Source of the DNA: Butyrivibrio sp. VCD2006
GTDB lineage: Bacteria; Bacillota; Clostridia; Lachnospirales; Lachnospiraceae
Assembly: GCF_000423925.1 (NCBI RefSeq)
Contig: NZ_AUIX01000046.1
Location: 1-38,304, forward strand
Direction of reading: 5' to 3'
DNA length: 38,304 nucleotides
The notes below the pieces were generated by a model, which saw nothing but the letters and a program-made list of their open reading frames with translations, did no database searches and was not told the DNA's origin. This document shows positions 1 to 6,805 of the stretch, in pieces. Made by a program: the position numbers and the translations under genes. Numbering within the stretch: position 1 is the first letter of the stretch; each line of letters opens with the position of its first letter.

Positions 1-345
1 GCAATCATAGACAGGACAAAAGATCAGTGTGACCTTGTATGGCTTGAGAATCTGAATCTTCGCGGAGGTTTTAAGGCAGATATCATGAAATACATTTCCG
101 ATAAACATCCGGATCTGGTGCCGCTGTATGACGAAATCTATAATAAAAAGAACCGCAGCTATTTTGAAGCGCTGGAAAAGAAAGCAGAAGAGCTGGCTAA
201 AAAGTATGATTGCAGGTTTGTTGATAATGAAACTCCGTATGAGAGAGTAGAGAAAGGACATCCAACAATCGTAGATTACTTTTACCACGAAGAAGTAAGA
301 GGAACTGCCAATAGTGGAAAGAGAAATGTAATACATAATCCTTGA
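1..345 (+). CDS. C-terminal part of a radical SAM protein (SPL/COG1533-like), cut by window edge
   Basis: The frame is open from base 1 to a TGA at 343-345, so only the last 114 residues are present and the start lies outside the window. The remaining piece contains WLENLNLRGGFK followed by DLVPLYDEIY and, near the end, YFYHEE. I associate this combination with the tail of the spore-photoproduct-lyase-like radical SAM proteins common in Lachnospiraceae. The Cx3Cx2C cluster motif of such enzymes would lie upstream and cannot be checked. An internal ATG at 85 is not preceded by a good ribosome binding site and is not taken as a start. The family assignment comes from pattern memory of the C-terminal region only; the substrate is unknown. 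Confidence 0.55.
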   Translation, partial: AIIDRTKDQCDLVWLENLNLRGGFKADIMKYISDKHPDLVPLYDEIYNKKNRSYFEALEKKAEELAKKYDCRFVDNETPYERVEKGHPTIVDYFYHEEVRGTANSGKRNVIHNP

Positions 346-463
346 TGGAAGAATAAATCAGAATACTATCGTGCTTAAGTAGAGCGGATATCCTGCATGC
401 CCAAACGTCAGAGTATTTGATTCAGACATTGAGGAGTTGAAAGAGATTAGAAAGAAGTTATGA
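344..463 (+). pseudogene. Possible remnant of a short gene tail between the radical SAM gene and phzF-like gene
   Basis: In the frame from 344, the text reads DGRINQNTIVLK, a TAG at 380-382, then SGYPACPNVRVFDSDIEE and KEIRKKL before a TGA at 461-463. The stretch after the TAG reads like the C-terminus of a real protein but has no start codon or ribosome binding site. I do not recognise the family. It may instead be chance coding-like text. It fits a pattern of gene leftovers seen elsewhere in the window. Confidence 0.25.
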
Positions 464-534
464 GCAAGGTATTATAGTCCTGGCGCAGAATGGGTTCAGA
501 TAGTATATGAGTATAAAAACGAGTGAGGTGTGCA

Positions 535-1317
535 ATGAAACAATATATTGTTGATGCTTTTACAAACAAACCTTTTTCAGGCAACCCGGCGGCAGTTTGT
601 GTAATGGATAAATGGCCGGAAGAAGATTTCATGATGAAGCTCGCGATGGAGAATAATCTGAGCGAGACAGCATTTATAGTCAAGGAGGAAGAAGGCTATC
701 ACCTCAGATGGTTTACTCCGGGATCTGAGGTTGAACTATGCGGTCATGCGACCCTGGCCTCCTCTTTTGTGATATTTAACTACTTTGAGCAGAATAAGGA
801 TGTAATAGAATTTAATACTCTCAGCGGAAAACTAACAATTACCAGAAAAGGGAAACTTTATGAGATGGACTTTCCCACATATGAGCAGCAGGAGATACCA
901 GTGACAGATGATATGGAAAGTGCTTTTGGAGTTAGACCCGTTAAGGCAATATTGGGACCTGATCTTGTATGCATTTTTGAATCTGAGGAGCAGATCCGAA
1001 ACATGCAGCCGGATCAGAGTAAACTTGCTGAGCTACCCGGCCGTGGGCAGGATGTTACTGCAAAGGGAACAGATACAGACTGTGTATCACGTAGCTTCTT
1101 TCCTAAACTTTTGGTTCCTGAAGATCCCGTGTGCGGTTCTGCACATTGTCAGATAGCAGATTACTGGTCAAAAGAACTGGGAAAATCAGAGATTCATGCA
1201 TATCAGGCATCAAAAAGAGGTGGTCATCTATACTGCAAACTGCTTGAGAACGGAAGAATAAAAATAAGTGGAGAGGCTACTTTGGTGGCTATCTCAGACA
1301 TTGCCGTTGACTTTTAA
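535..1317 (+). CDS. PhzF family isomerase/epimerase
   Basis: A 260-residue protein of the phenazine-biosynthesis PhzF/diaminopimelate-epimerase-fold family, which is the usual length. Family motifs are present in order: the N-terminal VDAFTNKPFSGNPAAVC, the SETAF segment with the catalytic glutamate (about E44), the GHATLA loop, and near residue 200 the second half-site EDPVCGSAHC. The ATG at 535 is preferred over the in-frame GTG at 523 because GAGGTG lies 5-6 bases upstream and MKQYIVDAF is the usual family start. No phenazine genes are nearby, so this is one of the many stand-alone PhzF-like enzymes of unknown substrate, acting in the cytoplasm. It appears monocistronic. The family call is firm; the reaction is not known. 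Confidence 0.9.
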   Translation: MKQYIVDAFTNKPFSGNPAAVCVMDKWPEEDFMMKLAMENNLSETAFIVKEEEGYHLRWFTPGSEVELCGHATLASSFVIFNYFEQNKDVIEFNTLSGKLTITRKGKLYEMDFPTYEQQEIPVTDDMESAFGVRPVKAILGPDLVCIFESEEQIRNMQPDQSKLAELPGRGQDVTAKGTDTDCVSRSFFPKLLVPEDPVCGSAHCQIADYWSKELGKSEIHAYQASKRGGHLYCKLLENGRIKISGEATLVAISDIAVDF

Positions 1318-1789
1318 TTTCAGTTAAAAGTGCTAACTCAAATTGAGAATAATGAATTGTCTCAATTGTCAGAAAAATGCAAAAATGCATCTGAAAATTG
1401 ATTAGTGTGTCCAAATATTTCCGTGATATGTTTAGCTTGAGGAGTGAAAGATAAGTGCAAACTTCCATCGTTGGTTTGAAGTATAATTTGGAATGATGAT
1501 GTAAACGCAGCTTCTCAGCTTGGATGATATTGTAACTATGTCACAGTGATGGAGTTTAATGAAAAAGCACTCTCACTTCCAACAGAGTGAGAAATCAAGA
1601 AATATAATATCAGTGATTTTTAGGTCGTTATCCGTGTAGATGACGACCATATTTTTTTTGTGTGATAGGCTTGTTTATGCAGATGATACGAATCGTGTCA
1701 TACATGTCACCAAGCGTTTCTTCAGTTTTTTCATGATTCTTGTTACGGTTCATATAGCCTCGCGAACAAAACAGAAAGGATTATGAGAA
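1318..1789 (+). other. Long intergenic region with two small hairpins and a terminator, no convincing gene
   Basis: No reading frame here looks coding. An 8-bp inverted repeat (AATTGAGA 1341-1348, TCTCAATT 1360-1367) and a 7-bp one (TCTCACT 1571-1577, AGTGAGA 1586-1592) precede a strong terminator at 1623-1659. A terminator about 300 bases beyond the last stop codon could end a long 3' UTR of the PhzF-like gene, a small RNA, or a lost gene. The last 130 bases lead to the PAP2 gene, whose ribosome binding site AAAGGA is at about 1776. Confidence 0.4.
1623..1660 (+). terminator. Rho-independent terminator
   Basis: A 10-bp stem (GGTCGTTATC 1623-1632 with GATGACGACC 1639-1648, one G.T pair) and a 6-base loop are followed by an eight-T run at 1652-1659. 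It points rightward, upstream of the PAP2 gene. Confidence 0.85.
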
Positions 1790-2455
1790 ATGAAAAGAAA
1801 AGGATTTAAGAGTTTATTATTTGGAGCATTGTATTTAATTGTATTTGTAGTCTGGACATTACTGATCCAAATTGTTGATGTTCAGCCTGTCGGGCAAAAT
1901 GGGACAGACATAGGTTTTGCCACGATCAACTGCTATTTTCACAAATTGACCGGGGTTCATATGGTCATATACACCATAACTGACTGGTTGGGACTTGTGC
2001 CTATATTCATATGTCTGATATTTGCAGGTATCGGTCTTACCCAGTTGATACAAAGGAAGAGCCTGTTTAGAGTCGATTACGACATAATAGTACTTGGGAT
2101 ATACTATATTATAGTGATATTTGGATATCTGATATTTGAAATGATCCCAATCAATTACAGACCGGTCCTGATAGATGGATTTATGGAGGCATCTTATCCA
2201 TCGTCTACAACACTCTTGGTATTAAGCGTCATGCCTACTCTCTGGTTTCAGGCGAAAAGAAAGATGAAGAATAAAGTCGTACTGAAATATGTATGCGTCT
2301 TTTCAGCGTTGTTCTCCATTTTTATGTTTGTAGGAAGAACCGTAGCTGGAGTTCATTGGCTGACAGATATCATGGGATCAATTCTCTTGAGTACGGGATT
2401 ATTTCTTTTATACAGGGCTGTTGTTCTTATCATTGATGAAAAAGCAAAAGCCTGA
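1790..2455 (+). CDS. PAP2-family membrane phosphatase
   Basis: A 221-residue integral membrane protein with about six hydrophobic helices. The PAP2 signature pieces are visible: YRP at R124-P125, PSST at P137-T140 (in place of PSGH), and GRTVAGVHWLTD with R183 and the nucleophile-type H189. The histidine of PSGH is replaced by threonine and the lysine of motif 1 is not evident, so the active site deviates from the classic pattern although R183, H189 and D193 are kept. Members hydrolyse lipid phosphates such as phosphatidic acid or undecaprenyl pyrophosphate at the membrane. The next gene, an XRE regulator with membrane helices, begins 11 bases downstream, so the two are probably co-transcribed. 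The substrate cannot be told from the sequence. Confidence 0.85.
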   Translation: MKRKGFKSLLFGALYLIVFVVWTLLIQIVDVQPVGQNGTDIGFATINCYFHKLTGVHMVIYTITDWLGLVPIFICLIFAGIGLTQLIQRKSLFRVDYDIIVLGIYYIIVIFGYLIFEMIPINYRPVLIDGFMEASYPSSTTLLVLSVMPTLWFQAKRKMKNKVVLKYVCVFSALFSIFMFVGRTVAGVHWLTDIMGSILLSTGLFLLYRAVVLIIDEKAKA

Positions 2456-2466
2456 CAGGGGGTAAA

Positions 2467-3072
2467 ATGGAGTTTGGCGAAAAACTGCAGGAACTTAGAA
2501 AGAATAAAGATATGACTCAGGAAGAGCTGGCAGAGGCTTTATATGTTTCAAGGACTGCAATTTCCAAGTGGGAGTCAGGTCGTGGGTACCCGAGCATAGA
2601 TTCGTTAAAAGAGATATCGAGATTCTTTTCAGTATCTATAGACGAACTTTTGTCGGCAGAAAAGATGGTATCGATTGCCGAAAAAGAGAATAGGGACAAT
2701 ATCAGATATATTTGCGATATGCTTCTTGGAATCATAGATGTGCTTGCGATGATAATGATTGTCCTGCCCATATATCCCAATAGGATTGATGGTGTCTATT
2801 ATGCGGTGAGTCTTCCTGATTATGTTCAGGCAGGAAGACTGAAGTGTATGCTCTACTGGGCTGTTTTTATTTTGTTGGTAATCATCGGAGCAGTTAAGAT
2901 TCTGTTGACAAGACTGAGGCAGGAAAGGGGAAGCAGGATCATTACAGCCATATCAGTGATAGTGGGAATTACCGCAGTACTTCTTCTCGCAATGGGCAGG
3001 GAAGCCTATGGAGTTTCAATGCTGTTTCTGATGATTGTGGCAAAGGGAATTGTGATCTACAAAATAAGATAA
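2467..3072 (+). CDS. XRE-family regulator with C-terminal membrane domain
   Basis: A 201-residue protein. Residues about 5-60 form a Cro/C1-type helix-turn-helix (MTQEELAEALYVSRTAISKW and ESGRGYPSIDSL). Residues about 75-200 hold about four hydrophobic segments. This architecture, a DNA-binding head tethered to a small membrane domain, is common in Firmicutes and is thought to link envelope or ligand state to transcription. An AGGGGG ribosome binding site sits before the ATG at 2467. It follows the PAP2 gene by 11 bases, so a joint role in envelope lipid control is plausible, but this is inference. The operon's promoter was not identified. Confidence 0.85.
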   Translation: MEFGEKLQELRKNKDMTQEELAEALYVSRTAISKWESGRGYPSIDSLKEISRFFSVSIDELLSAEKMVSIAEKENRDNIRYICDMLLGIIDVLAMIMIVLPIYPNRIDGVYYAVSLPDYVQAGRLKCMLYWAVFILLVIIGAVKILLTRLRQERGSRIITAISVIVGITAVLLLAMGREAYGVSMLFLMIVAKGIVIYKIR

Positions 3073-3094
3073 ATCATGTGTTTCAGGAGGGATT

Positions 3095-3292
3095 ATGTCA
3101 AAGCATTTAGTAAGGAATACAGTTTTAGCAACAGTTACGGTTCTTTTGTTCTACTTTGCCCAGGGGGCTGCGGTGGTCATGGGACAGCTTGAGGGTCTTA
3201 AGGCTATTACAGCACAGAAATTGGAGAAGAGGGACCCAGGTTTATTGTTTATAAGGAGCAGGAATAATGTATTTCAAGAAATATACAGATAA
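3095..3292 (+). pseudogene. Gene head (small membrane protein start) joined to an unrelated gene tail
   Basis: A good ribosome binding site (CAGGAGGG) precedes ATG 3095, and the first ~34 residues contain one hydrophobic segment (VLATVTVLLFYFAQGAAVV), like the start of a membrane protein. The rest of the 65-residue frame, to 3292, loses protein character. In another frame, 3202-3267 reads GYYSTEIGEEGPRFIVYKEQ and ends in a TAA that overlaps the next ATG (TAATG at 3265-3269), exactly like a genuine C-terminus translationally coupled to the GNAT gene. The best reading is that a deletion fused the head of one gene to the tail of another at about 3195. Neither parent is identified with confidence. 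Confidence 0.5.
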
Positions 3293-3779
3293 TGATTATG
3301 AGGCGGTATGTGATTTTCTTATAGAACTAAATGCTCGGGATACAAGCCATATTAATTGGAACTGGGCGAGATTTGAGTGGATGTATGAGCATCCGGAATT
3401 CAATAAGGATTTGATTGAGTCCATTGGGCTTTGGCTTGATGATGGTAACGTTGTTGGTGCAGCAATCTATGATATGTATTTCGGTGAGGGATTTTGTGGA
3501 GTCTTACCTGAGTATAAGCAGTTATATCCTGAAACATTTGACTATGCCTGCACTAATCTCATGGATGATTCAGGATTTTCCCTTGCAGTCTGCGATGACA
3601 ACACAGATGAAATAGATTTGGTCTTAAACAAGGGCTTTATCAGGAATGAGCAGACAGAAAATATCATGGAGCTGGACCTGAAAAGGGAATTTGGAGCTAC
3701 TTTTGTTATTATATATACTTATGAATGCACTTTTCAAGATATATGCAAAATATCATACGTTGACAGCATCTGTTCTTAA
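3267..3779 (+). pseudogene. Truncated GNAT-like acetyltransferase (N-terminal half)
   Basis: The 170-residue frame starts MYFKKYTDNDYEAVCDFLIE and continues through NWNWARFEWMYEHPEF and IGLWLDDGNVVGAAIYDMY. I associate this text with the N-terminal half of tandem GNAT proteins of about 280-300 residues in clostridia. After about residue 137 (MELDLKREFGA) the family-like text stops and the last ~30 residues are low-quality sequence. The C-terminal half with its acetyl-CoA binding loop is absent. The ATG overlaps an upstream TAA, which suggests former coupling. It is probably inactive. A short stand-alone protein cannot be ruled out. Confidence 0.6.
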
Positions 3780-3801
3780 TGATATGATTTCTCATATTTC
3801 C

Positions 3802-3883
3802 CATGAGGGAGTAGCAAGCGTTTTAACGTAGCAAGTCAACATACTGGCTTTGGCCTGGCTTGTTTTAAATTGCGAGACTCATG
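3802..3883 (+). ncRNA. Manganese riboswitch (yybP-ykoY family) aptamer
   Basis: The aptamer is bounded by a P1 stem of CATGAG (3802-3807) with CTCATG (3878-3883). It contains the family hallmarks GGGAGTAGC just after the 5' P1 strand and, later, GTCAACATACTGGCTTTGG followed by CCTGGCTTGTTTT. This class binds Mn2+ and typically raises expression of manganese exporters when Mn2+ is high. The downstream gene begins with an MntP domain, in keeping with the class. A terminator follows at 3934-3975, giving a transcriptional switch layout. Confidence 0.85.
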
Positions 3884-3933
3884 TATAGTTGTTTAAGGGA
3901 GAACTATGCATGCTGTCATTTTTTCGAAGGAAC

Positions 3934-3978
3934 GACCAAGTATAGTTTTCTGTACTTGGTCTTTTTATTTTTCTTTTT
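3934..3978 (+). terminator. Expression-platform terminator of the Mn riboswitch
   Basis: A perfect 9-bp stem, GACCAAGTA (3934-3942) with TACTTGGTC (3953-3961), is followed by an interrupted T-run (TTTTTATTTTTCTTTTT). It lies between the aptamer and the mntP start. A separate small inverted repeat, ATAGTT/AACTAT (3885-3890 and 3902-3907), lies between aptamer and terminator and may take part in switching. Confidence 0.85.
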
Positions 3979-3993
3979 GTTAGGAGATGGATT

Positions 3994-5358
3994 ATGGGCT
4001 TATTTGAAGTACTGCTATTGGCGATAGGTTTGGCGATGGATGCGTTCGCGGTCTCTATTTGTAAAGGTCTTGCAGTAGGCAAGGTCACAAAGAAAGAGTA
4101 TCTCTTGTGTGGCGTATGGTTTGGAACATTTCAGGGAGTTATGCCTCTTATAGGTTATCTGGTGGGTTCCAATTTTGTTAAGCTGATCAGCATGGTGGCG
4201 CCATGGGTGGCTTTTATTCTACTGTCACTGATTGGTGGTAATATGATCAAAGAAGCGCTTGGTCCGGATGAGGAAGTATCACCGGGATTCGATGTCAAGA
4301 CGATGTTCATGATGGCTGTAGCTACAAGTATTGATGCTTTGGCAGTCGGCATCACTTTTGTAGCAGTACCGGTTGAGATCATTGATTCAGGAAGACTTAT
4401 CAATGTTGTGATTGCAGTAATCATTATCGGAGTCATTACTTGTATCATTTCAATGGCAGGAGTTAAGATAGGCAGCGTTTTCGGGGATCGATACAAGGCA
4501 GGATCCGAGATCATGGGCGGAACAATTCTTTTGTTCATTGGATTCCGAGCACTTATAACACATTTGGACAGCGCTAATACACTCTCCGACACCGAGACAA
4601 TCTTTGGAATGCTGATTCCTCTTGTCGGAACACTCCTGGGCTCGCTGATCATCTATGCTCAGAAGGCTCAGCTCTCGGACAAGATGAGGGCTGTACTGGT
4701 TGGATTCAGTTCAGGAATTATGCTCTCAGCAGCAGTCTGGGCTATGATAGAGCCTGCAGTTAAAGGCTTTGACACCAATGTACATAAGGGAATCATTCCT
4801 GTAACCATATTCTTTTGTGTAGGCGTGCTCTTCCAGATTCTTCTTGATAAATTCATACCACACACACATGTTTATTCCGATATAACCGAAGGTCCGGAAA
4901 GTGAATTGAGCCCCAAAATAAAGGCTGTGCTGAAGGAAGTGATCCATCATGCTCCCGAAGGAATAGCACTTGGAACTATTTACGCAGCTCACTTCATGGA
5001 GACTGAATGGATATCATCATCGGTTGCGCTTGTCCTGGCTATTGCCATCTCACTTCAGAACATCCCGGAAGCGCTCAACGTTTCACTTTGGCTTAGAGAA
5101 GCAGGAACCAAAACCGGCAAGGCATTTCTTATGGGAGTTGTATCCGGTGCACCAATACCGCTTCTAGGTATTATCACTGTTGTACTGGTTGTTTTATTCC
5201 CCGGCCTTCTGCCTTATATAATGTCAGTTTCCGGTGGAGCTCTTGTTTATACCACCATCGAGGAAATTCCTCAGATAGCCCTGAAGCAAGACAACGACAG
5301 AGGCGCACTTACCTTCGCAGTAGGCTTTGCAATCGTTATGTTAATGATCTTTCTTTAA
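3994..5358 (+). CDS. MntP manganese exporter fused to a ZIP-family (GufA-like) metal transporter
   Basis: One uninterrupted 454-residue frame holds two complete membrane modules. Residues 1 to ~188 are MntP/DUF204: GLAMDAFAVSICKGL with D16, and ATSIDALAVGITF with D114, the paired aspartate motifs of the two-fold repeat. The normal length of stand-alone MntP is about 185-190. Residues ~200-454 are a ZIP transporter of the GufA type, with metal-site motifs HHAPEG (H318, H319, E322) and QNIPEA (Q355, N356, E359). MntP exports Mn2+; ZIP proteins move divalent metals across the membrane, most often inward. The ATG at 3994 has TAGGAGATGG upstream. Expression should respond to the Mn riboswitch directly upstream, and a strong terminator follows. 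The joined domains suggest a coordinated metal valve, but the direction and metal of the ZIP half are inference. Confidence 0.9.
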   Translation: MGLFEVLLLAIGLAMDAFAVSICKGLAVGKVTKKEYLLCGVWFGTFQGVMPLIGYLVGSNFVKLISMVAPWVAFILLSLIGGNMIKEALGPDEEVSPGFDVKTMFMMAVATSIDALAVGITFVAVPVEIIDSGRLINVVIAVIIIGVITCIISMAGVKIGSVFGDRYKAGSEIMGGTILLFIGFRALITHLDSANTLSDTETIFGMLIPLVGTLLGSLIIYAQKAQLSDKMRAVLVGFSSGIMLSAAVWAMIEPAVKGFDTNVHKGIIPVTIFFCVGVLFQILLDKFIPHTHVYSDITEGPESELSPKIKAVLKEVIHHAPEGIALGTIYAAHFMETEWISSSVALVLAIAISLQNIPEALNVSLWLREAGTKTGKAFLMGVVSGAPIPLLGIITVVLVVLFPGLLPYIMSVSGGALVYTTIEEIPQIALKQDNDRGALTFAVGFAIVMLMIFL

Positions 5359-5368
5359 ATTAAACGTT

Positions 5369-5421
5369 AAAAAAGGGGCTGTGAAAAAATGAGAAATCAT
5401 TTTTCACAGCTCCTTTTTTGT
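5369..5421 (+). terminator. Strong terminator after the MntP-ZIP gene
   Basis: A long hairpin (about 16 bp, GGGGCTGTGAAAAAATG 5375-5391 region with CATTTTTCACAGCTCC 5398-5413) ends in TTTTTT. It begins just after the stop codon at 5358. An ATG inside it (5389) is therefore not a credible start. Confidence 0.85.
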
Positions 5422-5679
5422 TGCAATAGACTTGAAGAGGCACTGGACCTTGGAGTCAGGGCTTATAACTCACTTAAAAGAGCTGGATATTCCACCATCG
5501 GAGAACTGGCGGAGGCAATAGCAGAAGGCACAGAGATTGCCAAGATCAGAAACTGTGGTGCCAAGAGCTGCAGAGAAATAATGGAAAAGCTCTTTTTATA
5601 CCAGTATACAAAGCTGCAGGAGAAGAGAAACTCCTTGCTGCTCGTGAGAAGATTGGACGCCTGGAGCCAGGAGAAGTAG
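5422..5679 (+). pseudogene. Remnant of an RNA polymerase alpha-CTD-like helix-hairpin-helix protein
   Basis: From about 5427 the frame reads LEEALDLGVRAYNSLKRAGY, then GELAEAI and KIRNCGAKSCREIMEKLF. This is the helix-hairpin-helix fold of the alpha-subunit C-terminal domain (compare the SVRAxNCLKRAGI and VRNLGRKS motifs of RpoA). No start codon exists outside the upstream terminator, so the head is gone. After LFLYQYTKLQEKR (about 5640) the frame runs into an overlapping macro-domain reading frame and stops at 5679. It is not the housekeeping rpoA but a paralogous small protein type seen in Lachnospiraceae. Inactive remnant. Confidence 0.6.
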
Positions 5680-6275
5680 GAATTACTCCGGCTTTTAATC
5701 TTGGTGCAAAATACATCATTCATGCCAGCGGACCATGGTGGGATGGTGGAGATCATGGTGAAGCAGATTTTTTGAAGGCATGCTATGACAAATCTCTGGA
5801 GCTGGCTTATGAGCATAAGTGTAAGTCCATTGCTTTTCCGCTGCTTGCAACGGGAACTTATGGATTTCCGCAAAAGCTGGGGATTGAGATTGCCGTGGAT
5901 TCTTTTACCAGGTTCCTCACTGAGCATGAGATGGAAATCTTCCTGGTGGTGTTCGGACAAAAGTCTGTAAGGATTTCCGGAGAACTTGGAGAGGAAGTAC
6001 GCAGCTACATTGATGATGACTATGTTACTGAGACTCTAGATGAAGAGTACAGATTAGAGCGTCCTCGTGATAGAAGACGTGAAAATTACAAAGAATTCGA
6101 ATCAGAAGATATTGGAAGCGCACCTAAGGAGGATGAGATTTATGGTGCTCCTATGATGTCTTCTCTTAGTGTTGCCGGAGCTGCACCATCTAAGAAGGGG
6201 CTCTTTGCCTCCCCAAAAAGCGTGATGAATTCACGTTTGAAAAGCTTAAATCAGAGTATGGAATCTATGCAGTGA
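5598..6275 (+). pseudogene. Macro-domain (ADP-ribose binding) protein lacking its N-terminus and C-terminal domain
   Basis: In the frame containing 5598-6275 the text YKAAGEEKLLAAREKIG, EPGEVGITPAFNLGAKYIIH, then CKSIAFPLLATGTYGFP and IFLVVFG is a macro domain from about its second helix to the end. The first ~45 residues with the NAAN-type loop are absent. Family proteins normally carry a helix-turn-helix after a Pro/Ala-rich linker. Here the linker (residues after SYIDDDYV) is present, but the frame ends at LNQSMESMQ. So both ends are damaged and an RpoA-CTD-like remnant is spliced in front. A protein from ATG 5772 would lack the first half of the fold. Probably non-functional. Confidence 0.65.
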
Positions 6276-6322
6276 GAGGGCCGAGAGGCATTCCTAACAC
6301 TCTCAGCGCTGCACTAAAATAA
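6224..6322 (+). pseudogene. Tail of an unidentified gene overlapping the macro remnant
   Basis: In a second frame, 6224-6322 reads DEFTFEKLKSEYG, then IYAVRGPRGIPNTLSAALK and TAA. This is convincing C-terminal protein text with no start of its own, lying 14 bases before the tag remnant's ATG. I do not recognise the parent family. It marks another head-to-tail junction: macro linker in one frame, foreign tail in the other. Confidence 0.4.
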
Positions 6323-6336
6323 GATGGAGATAAAAA

Positions 6337-6441
6337 ATGTCATACTGTTCCTGGGATCAGTCTTCAGAACTGAATATAAAGTATCACGACTTTGAGTGGG
6401 GCGTTCCTTTGCATAGATCCCAGGCTCTCGACTGTCTCTGA
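6337..6441 (+). pseudogene. tag: 5' fragment of DNA-3-methyladenine glycosylase I gene
   Basis: The ATG at 6337 follows GATGGAGATAA, a usable ribosome binding site. The first 26 codons read MSYCSWDQSSELNIKYHDFE then WGVPLH, the diagnostic N-terminus of Tag (C-x-W, YHDxEWGVP). After codon 26 the match ends and a TGA follows at 6439-6441. Full-length Tag is about 185-190 residues, so more than 80 percent is missing. Tag excises 3-methyladenine from DNA; this copy cannot. The breakpoint, about 6414, is the last recognisable old-chromosome gene before the sugar island. Confidence 0.75.
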
Positions 6442-6722
6442 TTACTATAACAGATGCTGACATGTTTGAACATATCATAAAAGATACTTTTTGGCTCCTA
6501 CAAACTGCTAGTTTAAGCGGTTTGTGGGAGCTTTTTATATACCTGGTACCGTAAGCTCTAACTACGCTTACGTATTTTGGGTATCCTGTGGTGCCATTCT
6601 TTCTTTAAAGTATTTATCAGAAAGTGTGGACAGCGTGGAGCGTTATGCTTGCTCCGAAAGATTGGTGTGGATGAAAGTGATGCACGTTGTTCTTGAAATC
6701 AGCTTCGAAAATAAAGATAAAA
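6442..6722 (+). other. Region between tag remnant and sugar island: terminator, no recognisable gene
   Basis: Apart from the terminator at 6494-6536 nothing is recognised. A 69-codon open frame at 6524-6733 begins inside the terminator with no ribosome binding site and resembles no family I know. The left border of the island probably lies between about 6414 and 6720. Confidence 0.4.
6494..6537 (+). terminator. Rho-independent terminator
   Basis: A 12-bp stem GCTCCTACAAAC (6494-6505) with GTTTGTGGGAGC (6520-6531, one G.T pair) is followed by TTTTT. It probably once ended the transcript that included tag. Confidence 0.8.
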
Positions 6723-6752
6723 TTACACTATGAAATAATATTTTACAATATT
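6723..6752 (+). promoter_or_regulatory. Predicted AraC-type direct-repeat operator before the GPH symporter gene
   Basis: TTACACTA at 6723-6730 and TTACAATA at 6743-6750 are direct repeats with starts exactly 20 bp apart. A -10-like TATCAT follows at 6776-6781. The same arrangement, with the same 20-bp period and a TATGAT 32 bases beyond the second repeat, lies before the GH3 gene (9461-9490). Two-turn direct repeats next to a weak -35 are typical of AraC-family activators. The nearby araC-like gene at 8234-9430 is the likely regulator. Confidence 0.55.
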
Positions 6753-6805
6753 GATCCTCTTTTAGATGATATTTATATCATATAGTAATAAAAAAGGAGG
6801 CAATT

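Noticed and set aside
4155..4652. 165-codon minus-strand frame opposite the MntP half
   Set aside because: Antisense of a membrane-protein gene; no independent support.
5389..5391. ATG as start of a 96-codon RpoA-CTD-like protein
   Set aside because: It lies in the loop region of the terminator after the MntP-ZIP gene and has no ribosome binding site, so the frame is treated as a beheaded remnant.
5463..5960. 165-codon minus-strand frame opposite the RpoA-CTD/macro remnants
   Set aside because: The opposite strand carries recognisable domain text; the minus-strand frame has no ribosome binding site or family features.
6524..6733. 69-codon open frame between the terminator and the GPH symporter
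   Set aside because: Its start lies inside the terminator hairpin, there is no ribosome binding site, the protein text resembles nothing known, and its end overlaps the predicted operator.
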